The notes under the pieces: model-generated
What the model saw: the letters and a program-made list of their open reading frames with translations, nothing else
What the model was told of the DNA's origin: nothing
The model's database searches: none
From: an uncultured Thermoanaerobacterales bacterium
GTDB lineage: Bacteria; Bacillota; Clostridia; Christensenellales; UBA1242
DNA: 5,789 nt
Assembly (NCBI GenBank): GCA_949840475.1
Contig: CATKXA010000068.1
Span: 1-5,789 of the forward strand
Direction of reading: 5' to 3'
Made by a program: the position numbers and the translations under genes
Shown: positions 1 through 3,903 of the stretch, in pieces
Layout of the letters: the number at the start of each line of letters is the position of its first letter
Position numbering within the stretch: position 1 is the first letter of the stretch

Positions 1-2
1 TA

Positions 3-289
3 GGCAATATGTCAAAAGAAGTGGTAGAGAAATACATCAACGATCAAGTCTATAACGCAATCAAAGATGGTAAGCCCTATCCATCCCCGCATTAAAATAC
101 GGGGATTTACGGGCGGATTTCATTAAAGCAGCAAAGCAAAATAAAAAAATAAGTTTGCTTGGTATATATCTATGTGATGCAAATAGCGGTGGACTAGATG
201 AAAACGAAATACAATTTTTTGAACGAATAGTGAAAGACGGCAAAAAGGACGGGCGTAAGTGGGTTCTAAGATATCCTAAGACAATATAA
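3..289 (+). pseudogene. Broken small gene of unknown function (apparent one-base deletion)
   Basis: I do not recognise the family. One frame reads from ATG at 9 (open to the left edge) and ends ...IKDGKPYPSPH at the TAA at 93-95. A second frame, open from 74 to the TAA at 287-289, has no ATG or GTG start and reads ALKYGDLRADFIKAAKQ and onward to ...WVLRYPKTI. Adding one C to the four-C run at 85-88 joins them as ...KPYPSPALKYGDLR..., giving a 93-residue protein from the ATG at 9. It would be soluble and charged, with no membrane segment. The first part is rich in acidic and basic residues (VVEKYINDQVYNAIKDGK). A 7-bp hairpin (ATCCCCG 83-89 with CGGGGAT 100-106) sits over the break. The simplest reading is a frameshifted remnant or a homopolymer sequencing error; programmed frameshifting is less likely because no classical slippery heptamer precedes the hairpin. 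The true start may lie outside the window. Confidence 0.5.
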
Positions 290-298
290 AACAATAAA

Positions 299-325
299 AA
301 AGACGGCTAAAGTAGCCGTTTTTAT
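299..325 (+). terminator. Rho-independent terminator, probably bidirectional
   Basis: Perfect 7-bp stem ACGGCTA (303-309) and TAGCCGT (313-319) with a 3-base loop AAG, preceded by an A-run and followed by TTTTT. The flanking A and U runs extend the pairing and would let it work on either strand. It closes the unit that includes the broken gene ending at 289. Confidence 0.85.
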
Positions 326-336
326 TTATATTTTAC

Positions 337-370
337 TTGATTTTATATCTTATAAGGTATATTATAATAC
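337..370 (+). promoter_or_regulatory. Promoter A of the small-gene block
   Basis: TTGATT at 337-342, then 17 bases, then TATTAT at 360-365; an overlapping perfect TATAAT lies at 363-368 at a 20-base spacing. It sits just downstream of a terminator. The 34-base segment matches 1166-1199 at 27 of 34 positions, with identical spacing and an identical last 16 bases (AGGTATATTATAATAC), which supports a real, copied element. The segment GTATATTATAATAC is partly palindromic, so an overlapping operator is possible. Confidence 0.7.
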
Positions 371-372
371 TT

Positions 373-448
373 GTGAGGGGGATGGAATGGCAAACCTGAA
401 ACCTCACCAAGGTACGTAAAAGCCCAGGGCTTTCGCGTAACCCTGGGC
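373..448 (+). promoter_or_regulatory. Structured leader with mutually exclusive hairpins
   Basis: Three pairings are visible between promoter A and the gene at 471. GTGAGG 373-378 pairs with CCTCAC 402-407 and would cover the leader ribosome binding site. AAAGCC 419-424 pairs with GGCTTT 428-433. GCCCAGGG 422-429 pairs with CCCTGGGC 441-448, a perfect 8-bp stem without a following T-run. The second and third share bases 422-429, so they cannot form together. The arrangement resembles an attenuator or translation-sensing switch, but nothing in the sequence names a signal. Confidence 0.45.
387..419 (+). CDS. Possible 10-residue leader peptide
   Basis: ATG at 387 gives MANLKPHQGT and stops with TAA at 417-419. 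A GAGGGGG ribosome binding site at 375-381 lies five bases upstream. The stop codon lies at the base of the alternative hairpins at 419-448, the place a stalling or translation-sensing leader peptide would end. An overlapping ATG at 382 gives only five residues. This could be chance; the main support is the spacing of the ribosome binding site and the position relative to the hairpins. Confidence 0.25.
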   Translation: MANLKPHQGT

Positions 449-470
449 AACATATAGAAAGGGTAAAGCT

Positions 471-563
471 ATGACAATCACCATAAGCATAGCATCGCCT
501 TACTTCTTAATTATTATTATAGCGGGAATTATAGCCGTTGTAAATAATAATAAAAAGAAGTAG
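471..563 (+). CDS. Small single-span membrane peptide (30 aa)
   Basis: ATG at 471 with GAAAGGG at 457-463 seven bases upstream gives a 30-residue peptide that begins MTITISIASPYF and ends VVNNNKKK. About residues 9-24 (SPYFLIIIIAGIIAVV) form one uninterrupted hydrophobic stretch, enough for a transmembrane helix, and the C-terminal NNNKKK would stay in the cytoplasm. It is transcribed from promoter A through the hairpin leader and is followed 13 bases later by a terminator hairpin, so it is close to a one-gene unit. I do not recognise the family. Size and layout recall membrane-acting type I toxins and small phage membrane peptides, but no Fst- or TxpA-like motif is visible and no antisense RNA promoter was identified. 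Function unknown. Confidence 0.6.
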   Translation: MTITISIASPYFLIIIIAGIIAVVNNNKKK

Positions 564-576
564 ATAGCTATAAAAT

Positions 577-607
577 GGGTAAGTCGGAGGGCTTGCCCTT
601 TCTATTT
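577..607 (+). terminator. Rho-independent terminator, GGGTAAG type
   Basis: GGGTAAGTC 577-585 pairs with GGCTTGCCC 590-598 (9 bp including two G.U pairs) around a GGAG loop, followed by TTTCTATTT. The interrupted T-tract suggests partial read-through, which would supply transcripts to the gene at 628, since no separate promoter is obvious there. Its sequence resembles the terminator at 1448-1475. Confidence 0.65.
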
Positions 608-627
608 ATGCGGAGAGAATTACATAA

Positions 628-822
628 ATGAAGACAAGTAAAGCACAGCTAAAGGCAAATAAAAAATATAAAGATAATAACCCAGGTAAGCAACAACTTT
701 ATGTGGCACGGTCAACGGCTAAGCGTTTCATTAAAGAGTTAGCAAGCCTTAAGGACTTAGACGACTTAACCCAACTTATAGAAGACAAGCGCCGACAATT
801 GAAAGAAGGCGGTCAAAGATGA
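628..822 (+). CDS. Small lysine-rich phage protein, paralogue A (64 aa)
   Basis: ATG at 628 follows GGAGAG at 612-617 and gives 64 residues. The N-terminal third is very basic (KAQLKANKKYKDNNPGK). The rest looks helical: Y..R...KRFI around residues 25-35, then ASLKDLD at 39-45, then an amphipathic ELxxLI..KRRQLKE-type tail. It aligns without gaps, offset by one residue, to the protein at 967-1158, sharing K..NK(K/W)-type spacing, Y..R..(A/G)K.FI, ASLKDLD and an I..(K/R)R.QLK tail. Short proteins of this look are common hypothetical genes in phages and mobile elements of Firmicutes, with no function I can name. DNA or RNA binding is a reasonable guess from the charge. Its stop overlaps the start of the next gene (ATGA), so the two are translationally coupled. 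Confidence 0.75.
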   Translation: MKTSKAQLKANKKYKDNNPGKQQLYVARSTAKRFIKELASLKDLDDLTQLIEDKRRQLKEGGQR

Positions 823-977
823 GTAAAACAGTTCAAAATATTCTTACCTTGATTGTACTATTGGGCTTTTTAATTGGTGCAATTACAAAGCAAAATGTAA
901 TTCTATCAATAATCTTTGTTATAGGTATTATTATTTATATAGCAGTTAAGTTTGGAGGTGGTAGCCGTGGCAACTGA
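819..977 (+). CDS. Small two-span membrane protein (52 aa)
   Basis: ATG at 819 overlaps the previous stop in an ATGA arrangement, with GAAAGAAGG just upstream. The 52-residue product begins MSKTVQNILTLIV and ends KFGGGSRGN. Two hydrophobic segments are clear, about residues 7-22 (NILTLIVLLGFLIGAI) and 27-44 (VILSIIFVIGIIIYIAVK), joined by a short TKQN turn, so it should form a membrane hairpin. Its last 11 bases overlap the GTG start of the gene at 967, whose ribosome binding site GGAGGTGG lies inside it. That makes genes 628, 819 and 967 one tightly coupled unit. The alternation of a soluble lysine-rich protein with a membrane protein hints that they act together, but this is inference. I do not recognise the family; a holin-like or exclusion role cannot be shown. 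Confidence 0.65.
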   Translation: MSKTVQNILTLIVLLGFLIGAITKQNVILSIIFVIGIIIYIAVKFGGGSRGN

Positions 978-1158
978 ATCACAAAAAAAAGCGCGCGATA
1001 AGTGGAACAAGAAGAATAAGGAAAAGAGCAAAATGTATAATTATAAAAGTCGTGGTAAGTCATTTATTTTAGATTATGCAAGCTTAAAAGATTTAGATGA
1101 GTATGAAAGTTATATAGCACAGCGACGAGAACAATTAAAAAAAGAAAATAATTTATAA
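967..1158 (+). CDS. Small lysine-rich phage protein, paralogue B (63 aa)
   Basis: I chose GTG at 967 because GGAGGTGG (954-961) lies at normal distance and the product then starts MATESQKKARDKW. A TTG further up at 952 overlaps the ribosome binding site and is unlikely. The 63-residue protein has a basic N-terminus (KKARDKWNKKNKEKSK), Y..KSRGKSFI at about 26-34, ASLKDLD at 38-44 and an IAQRREQLKK tail. It is a clear paralogue of the product of 628-822, with the ASLKDLD heptapeptide identical. The RBS segment GGAGGTGGTAGC is repeated exactly in front of the gene at 1269. Promoter B begins eight bases after its stop. Function unknown; the duplication within one operon suggests either a heteromeric pair or a recent cassette copy that has diverged. 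Confidence 0.75.
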   Translation: MATESQKKARDKWNKKNKEKSKMYNYKSRGKSFILDYASLKDLDEYESYIAQRREQLKKENNL

Positions 1159-1165
1159 AAAAGCA

Positions 1166-1199
1166 TTGACTTTATACGGTTACAGGTATATTATAATAC
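1166..1199 (+). promoter_or_regulatory. Promoter B of the small-gene block
   Basis: TTGACT at 1166-1171, 17-base spacer, TATTAT at 1189-1194, with TATAAT overlapping at 1192-1197. It is a near copy of promoter A at 337-370 (27 of 34 bases, identical 3' half). The -35 is closer to consensus here, so this copy may be the stronger one. An AAGGAGG at 1204-1210 follows, but the only start near it, TTG at 1211, is directly adjacent and opens just six codons. Confidence 0.75.
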
Positions 1200-1243
1200 A
1201 TGTAAGGAGGTTGAAAGCCTTAACCGAGTAAACTTCTTTACCA

Positions 1244-1260
1244 TTCCCAATTGTGGGAGG
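1244..1260 (+). promoter_or_regulatory. Hairpin that hides the ribosome binding site of the 1269 gene
   Basis: TTCCCA (1244-1249) pairs with TGGGAG (1254-1259) around the loop ATTG, six pairs including one U.G. The right arm contains most of the GGGAGG ribosome binding site (1255-1260) for the TTG start at 1269. Such a hairpin would lower translation unless opened by a protein, an antisense RNA or a passing ribosome. It is short, so its strength in the cell is uncertain. Confidence 0.4.
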
Positions 1261-1268
1261 TGGTAGCA

Positions 1269-1430
1269 TTGAGCCAAAGGTCACGTGTTGACCGCCAGCG
1301 ACGTATAAGGCAAAAGAAAAGAGCGGAAAGAAGAGAACAGTTTAAATTCACTGTTGATCTTCTAACCACTCTTGTAAACCTTATAACCGGCTTGGTAAAT
1401 ATTTGGTTGCTTCTCCACAAACTCCCATAA
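1269..1430 (+). CDS. Basic peptide with one C-terminal membrane segment (53 aa)
   Basis: TTG at 1269 is the likely start: GGGAGGTGG at 1255-1263 is well placed, and the same GGAGGTGGTAGC box precedes the GTG start of 967. The 53-residue product has a strongly cationic first half (SQRSRVDRQRRIRQKKRAER, about residues 2-21) and a hydrophobic second half (FTVDLLTTLVNLITGLVNIW, about 27-46, continuing LLLHKLP). That predicts an N-in single-span membrane peptide whose arginine-rich tail could touch nucleic acid or lipid head groups. It is the only gene between promoter B and the terminator at 1448. I do not recognise the family. A type I toxin-like or holin-like peptide is possible from size and topology alone, with no motif to confirm it. 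Confidence 0.6.
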   Translation: MSQRSRVDRQRRIRQKKRAERREQFKFTVDLLTTLVNLITGLVNIWLLLHKLP

Positions 1431-1447
1431 GGGTAAGCAATCAAAGA

Positions 1448-1475
1448 GGGTAAGTGTTAAGGGCTTACCCTTTTT
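1448..1475 (+). terminator. Rho-independent terminator after the 1269 gene
   Basis: GGGTAAG 1448-1454 pairs perfectly with CTTACCC 1464-1470, followed by TTTTT. A second GGGTAAG at 1431-1437, right after the stop codon, could compete for the same CTTACCC arm and form a longer-loop hairpin. The core matches the terminator at 577-607, so it belongs to the same promoter-peptide-terminator cassette design. Confidence 0.75.
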
Positions 1476-1505
1476 GTATATATTATAGCACGGGTGTAAT
1501 TGATT

Positions 1506-1673
1506 ATGAAAGAAAGAAAATTAAAAGCCGTTATTAACTTAGGTAATTTTATAGCGTTGTTGATTGCTCTTTTAACTTTGGTCTTTTATGGTTTTGATAC
1601 ATATAGGCTAGTTTCTGGGCTGGTTGTTTTATCGTGCAGCATTACGTTATATTTAAATACTTTTAAAAATTAA
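1506..1673 (+). CDS. Small two-span membrane protein (55 aa)
   Basis: ATG at 1506 gives 55 residues ending at TAA 1671-1673. The start is MKERKLKAVINLGNF; hydrophobic spans lie at about 14-29 (NFIALLIALLTLVFYG) and 35-51 (LVSGLVVLSCSITLYLN), separated by FDTYR. The basic N-terminus predicts both ends in the cytoplasm. The ribosome binding site is weak: only GGGTG at 1491-1495, ten bases upstream. A TATATTATAG at 1477-1486 resembles the -10 part of promoters A and B, but I see no matching -35. It lies between two terminators, so it may be a separate unit or depend on read-through. It resembles the product of 819-977 in size and topology but not clearly in sequence. Function unknown. Confidence 0.6.
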   Translation: MKERKLKAVINLGNFIALLIALLTLVFYGFDTYRLVSGLVVLSCSITLYLNTFKN

Positions 1674-1693
1674 GGGGTATAAATTAATTTTGT

Positions 1694-1724
1694 GGCTATC
1701 TATTTATTTAGGTAGCCTTTTTTA
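1694..1724 (+). terminator. Rho-independent terminator closing the small-gene block
   Basis: GGCTATCT 1694-1701 pairs with AGGTAGCC 1710-1717 (8 bp, one G.U), with the loop ATTTATTT, followed by TTTTTTATTT. It lies 20 bases after the stop of the gene at 1506 and ends the accessory block. Confidence 0.8.
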
Positions 1725-2116
1725 TTTATCTTTTTAAGAACATACGTTTGCATTTTTAAAAGCAAGTTATACAGCTGTATTATTATCCATCTATAAGCCT
1801 AGTAGAACCACACCAACACAAGCAACCAAACCACAGACAAGCACACCACTAAGACAGTGTAAAACCTAATTGCACAAATAACACGGAAAGCAATGCAGAA
1901 GGTTAAGACCATGATAACCAACAGCACGAACACAGCAAAGAACTAATCCACTTCAAACAATATTACTTTACTTATACCTTATATATTATTAGTAACAATA
2001 TATGAAAGCACACAGCCAACAAAAGCCAAGGCAATACAGGAATAGCACACGCAAGGGACAAAGATAATTGTTAAGTTATATACTAAATAAGTTTATTTAT
2101 TTAACTATGTTTTTGC
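1725..2116. other. Gene-free region, C-rich and G-poor then AT-rich
   Basis: No reading frame here has both a start and a ribosome binding site on either strand. Bases about 1800-1960 are strikingly rich in A and C and poor in G (runs such as ACCACACCAACACAAGCAAC), so a + strand transcript would be largely unstructured. Bases about 1955-2010 and 2075-2110 are AT-rich; the latter contains the palindrome AAATAAGTTTATTT. The C-over-G stretch just after a terminator is what a Rho loading region looks like, but that is inference. Confidence 0.5.
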
Positions 2117-2174
2117 TGCGGAAAAATTGCGGAACCATTGGACGGCTTAAGGTGTTATATTGATACCATATAAG
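2117..2174 (+). promoter_or_regulatory. Possible activator-dependent late promoter
   Basis: TGCGGAA occurs twice, at 2117-2123 and 2128-2134, start to start 11 bases, one helical turn. Downstream is TGTTATATT (2153-2161), an extended -10 with TATATT at 2156-2161. The place where a -35 should be (about 2133-2138) has no consensus and touches the second repeat, as expected for a promoter that needs an activator. Late genes of such phages are often switched on just upstream of HNH-terS by a small phage activator (ArpU/RinA type). An alternative -35, TTGGAC at 2138-2143, has no good -10 at normal spacing. Confidence 0.35.
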
Positions 2175-2245
2175 AACAGTAGTTCAGGTGCACGGTTGCA
2201 CGTGGTAGGTATCTAGCTACTACTTAGATATGTAGATAGTACCAC
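2155..2245 (+). promoter_or_regulatory. Four consecutive inverted repeats, structured leader or protein site
   Basis: Back-to-back stems are visible. TTATAT 2155-2160 pairs with ATATAA 2168-2173. GAAC 2174-2177 pairs with GTTC 2182-2185. GTGCA 2188-2192 pairs with TGCAC 2197-2201 around the tetraloop CGGT. GTGGTA 2202-2207 pairs with TACCAC 2240-2245, enclosing TATCTA 2210-2215 with TAGATA 2233-2238, 12 bp in all with a small internal loop (GG opposite G) and a 17-base apical loop. There is almost no unpaired base between stems. No tRNA features fit. It may be the folded 5' end of the late transcript or a protein-binding region. Confidence 0.45.
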
Positions 2246-2250
2246 ACACT

Positions 2251-2280
2251 ACGACGCAAGCACGTACGACACCAAGCACG
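2251..2280 (+). repeat. Imperfect tandem direct repeat
   Basis: ACGACGCAAGCACG (2251-2264) is followed by ACGACACCAAGCACG (2266-2280), differing only in the middle. Looser relatives (AGACAAGCAAGAC) follow to about 2295. The tract continues as A/C-rich sequence, then a pyrimidine run and an A-run (about 2315-2375) with no gene. Iteron-like spacing is possible but two copies are weak evidence. Confidence 0.4.
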
Positions 2281-2429
2281 ATAGACAAGCAAGACAACGA
2301 CAAGAATAACAATTATAAATTACTTTTGTTTTTTCTTTTTTTGTTTTATAAAAAAAGATTTTTCTTCTTTCTTTGTCGTTTGTTGCTACACTATCAGCAA
2401 TCCAACACAGCAAGAGAAGAGCAGACACA

Positions 2430-2765
2430 GTGAACCGATACAGATACGAGACAAACAACAATACTTTCTACCATTCGCAAGCGTGGAGAACGCTACGACG
2501 TCAAGCGCTCGAACGTGATAAACATCTTTGCCAAATCTGTTTGCAACACAACGAACTCACGTTTGCCGATACAGTACACCACATTAAGCCTATAAGGGAA
2601 AACGACTCGGAAAAATTGAGCCTTGAAAACCTTGTGACTGTTTGCCGTAAGTGCCACAACGAGCTACACCGTGAAAAGCCTATGACTTTAAAAAATAAAA
2701 AGAGACGTTTAAACAACTATACCAATTTAGTGAAACGGTTCACAAATAACAAAGAAGTATGGTGA
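2430..2765 (+). CDS. HNH endonuclease of the packaging module
   Basis: The product is a small zinc-containing HNH nuclease. From GTG at 2430 it has 111 residues beginning MNRYRYETNNNTFYHSQAW. Key residues, numbered from this start, are the CxxC pair C34/C37 (LCQICL), the HNH histidines H50/H51 (TVHHIKP), N67 (LENL), the second CxxC pair C72/C75 with H76 (CRKCH) and H80. The C-terminus is lysine- and arginine-rich. No ATG is available. GTG 2430 has a purine-rich AAGAGAAGAG upstream; TTG at 2373 would add 19 residues (SFVATLSAIQHSKRRADT...) but has only pyrimidines in front, so I prefer GTG. In HK97-like and lactobacillus cos phages this protein sits just before terS and helps the terminase cut at cos. 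A lone homing HNH nuclease is the alternative, less likely given the position. Confidence 0.85.
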   Translation: MNRYRYETNNNTFYHSQAWRTLRRQALERDKHLCQICLQHNELTFADTVHHIKPIRENDSEKLSLENLVTVCRKCHNELHREKPMTLKNKKRRLNNYTNLVKRFTNNKEVW

Positions 2766-2948
2766 AAATTAACCAGATATAGCCCCCCCCTGGGGTGAAA
2801 AATATTGCTGTGTTGACACCGGTGGAGCGGTGCAGGCCCACACTTCACGATAAATTCGCTTTATTTTTGAAAAAAAGTGGGTCGAAATAGGGTGTACCAA
2901 TTCTATTTTATATAGATAATAAAACCGCGCGCATGCTAAAAATTAACG
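2766..2948. other. Non-coding stretch between HNH gene and terS, probable cos region
   Basis: No gene is seen here. It contains unusual GC-rich islands in AT-rich DNA: eight Cs at 2783-2790 followed by TGGGG; the palindrome CACCGGTG at 2817-2824 with GGTG repeated after it; CCCAC at 2838-2842, which can pair with GTGGG at 2877-2881; and CCGCGCGCATGC at 2925-2936, formed of overlapping palindromes. In cos-type siphophages with HNH-terS-terL order the cohesive end site lies near here. I cannot place the cut or the overhang from one sequence. Confidence 0.4.
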
Positions 2949-2971
2949 AAAGGAGGTAGACCAATTTAGCT

Positions 2972-3430
2972 ATGCCTAGAAATGCTCAAAGTGCTTATAT
3001 ACAGTTGCTTAACGGCAATCCAAATAAGCGTACAAAAAAGCAATTAAAAAAGAGAATTAAGCAAGAAGAAAAGCTTCAAGTTTCAGCCGAAGATATGGAT
3101 ATACCAATTTCAACTGATGCAGGGGTGAAAAAGGAGTATAACCGAATTTTAAAAGTGTTTAAGGATTCGGACCTTTTTAATGAAGCTGATGTCACAACTT
3201 TGGCTCGATATGCCGATTTATGGGGCGAATACGTTGCAGCTAATCGTCGATTAAAAAAGAACGGTAAGTACCACGATGGAAAGCTTGATCCTGATTTGGG
3301 TTTTAAATTAAAGTTATCTGCTGAACTAGACAAGTTAGCAAAAGAATTAGGTTTAACTCCTGCTGCGCGTGCATCCCTTGCAATAAGCAAGAAAGATGAT
3401 GAGCCTGATAAGTCGGATGACGACTTTTAA
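2972..3430 (+). CDS. terS: Terminase small subunit, P27 family
   Basis: This is the DNA-recognition subunit of the packaging motor, which binds near cos and recruits TerL. The 152-residue protein begins MPRNAQSAYIQLLNGNPNKR, the usual N-terminus of P27-type (Terminase_4) subunits of lactobacillus phages. A basic segment follows (KKQLKKRIKQEEK, about residues 22-34), then a helical middle (KKEYNRILKVFKDSDLFNEADVTTLARYADLW, about 53-84), a GLTPAARASL motif typical of the family at about 127-136, and an acidic tail (DDEPDKSDDDF). Length is normal. ATG 2972 is the only usable start before the TAG at 2957-2959, yet the perfect AAAGGAGG (2949-2956) is 15 bases away, longer than usual. The stop overlaps the ribosome binding site of terL. 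Confidence 0.93.
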   Translation: MPRNAQSAYIQLLNGNPNKRTKKQLKKRIKQEEKLQVSAEDMDIPISTDAGVKKEYNRILKVFKDSDLFNEADVTTLARYADLWGEYVAANRRLKKNGKYHDGKLDPDLGFKLKLSAELDKLAKELGLTPAARASLAISKKDDEPDKSDDDF

Positions 3431-3447
3431 AGGAGGTTTTATTTACG
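3429..3447 (+). promoter_or_regulatory. terL ribosome binding site pointing at an ACG codon
   Basis: AAAGGAGG (3429-3436), a full anti-16S match overlapping the terS stop, is followed after eight bases by ACG at 3445-3447. No ATG, GTG or TTG in the terL frame lies near. One transition (C to T) would make the expected ATG. Confidence 0.6.
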
Positions 3448-3903
3448 ACCGAAACAGAATCAATTTTAGATAAGAACCCATTAGATCTGGACTATCAAGG
3501 CGTGGTCGAATGGGTAAATAAATATAAAGAACGGGAGAGGTCTCTAGGTCACATCTTAGATAAACCTGCTCCCGCTTTATTAACCACTTTTTATGCTCAA
3601 ATGGTTGCAGAAGGCTCTATTGTTTCTAATGAGTGGGTAAGAAGAGCTTGTGAGCGTCATTTAAAAGACCTAAAAAGATCAGAAGAAGATCCTGATTATC
3701 CGTGGGTTTTCGATGAAGAAAAAGCTTGGCGACCTATTCGGTTTATCGAAAAGAAGTGTCATCCTACTAAAGGTAATTTTAAGCATTTAGTTATGCAACC
3801 TTGGCAACATTTTATCGTTGGTAGCATGTTTGGTTGGGTTAACAAAGATACAGGAATGAGACGATTTCGTGAATCATTGATATTCGTTGGACGTAAAAAC
3901 GGT
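3445..3903 (+). CDS. terL: Terminase large subunit, exon 1 (N-terminal ATPase part)
   Basis: This is the first 153 codons of the packaging motor ATPase/nuclease. The reading frame is open from the terS end. I place the start at ACG 3445 because of the spacing from AAAGGAGG and because residues TETESILDKNPLDLDYQG read as normal TerL N-terminus. GTG 3502 (residue 20) is the only conventional start, has no ribosome binding site, and would remove 19 residues. Recognisable features are the DYPWVFDEEKAWRPIRFIEK segment and the PWQHFIVGSMFGWVN block common to HK97/lactobacillus-type TerL, then FVGRKNG, the first part of Walker A. Exon 1 ends with the GGT glycine codon at 3901-3903. Without splicing, translation continues as KRFAV and stops at TAA 3919-3921 inside the intron, giving an inactive fragment. 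Exon 2 starts at 4891. Confidence 0.88.

Noticed and set aside
83..106. Programmed -1 frameshift signal
   Set aside because: No X-XXY-YYZ slippery heptamer lies 5-9 bases before the hairpin; the hairpin covers the C-run itself. A deletion is simpler.
61..294. Minus-strand reading frame of 77 codons
   Set aside because: It is antisense to the broken gene and the terminator, without a ribosome binding site; an artefact of the opposite frame.
1238..1444. Minus-strand reading frame of 68 codons
   Set aside because: It is antisense to the 1269 gene, which has a good ribosome binding site, promoter and terminator.
1735..1870. Plus-strand frame of about 43 codons ending in a threonine/proline-rich stretch
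   Set aside because: It has no start codon with a ribosome binding site, and the T/P-rich look comes from the A/C-rich DNA.
1800..1940. Minus-strand frame giving a hydrophobic peptide (contains VLLVIMVLTF and VVCLSVVWLLVLVWFY) that could be a membrane toxin
   Set aside because: The strand is T/G-rich, so hydrophobic translation is expected by composition alone. There is no ribosome binding site before its ATG or GTG.
1980..2075. Another hydrophobic minus-strand frame (CIALAFVGCVLSYIV)
   Set aside because: It has no ATG start and no ribosome binding site; same composition effect.
2155..2245. tRNA
   Set aside because: The stems do not fit a cloverleaf: no T-arm consensus, no anticodon arm of the right size and no 7-bp acceptor.
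2249..2461. Minus-strand hydrophobic and cysteine-rich frame upstream of the HNH gene
   Set aside because: It comes from T/G-rich composition opposite A/C-rich DNA and overlaps the start of the HNH gene.
3076..3390. Minus-strand reading frame of 104 codons inside terS
   Set aside because: terS is clearly recognised on the plus strand; the opposite frame is a shadow of it.
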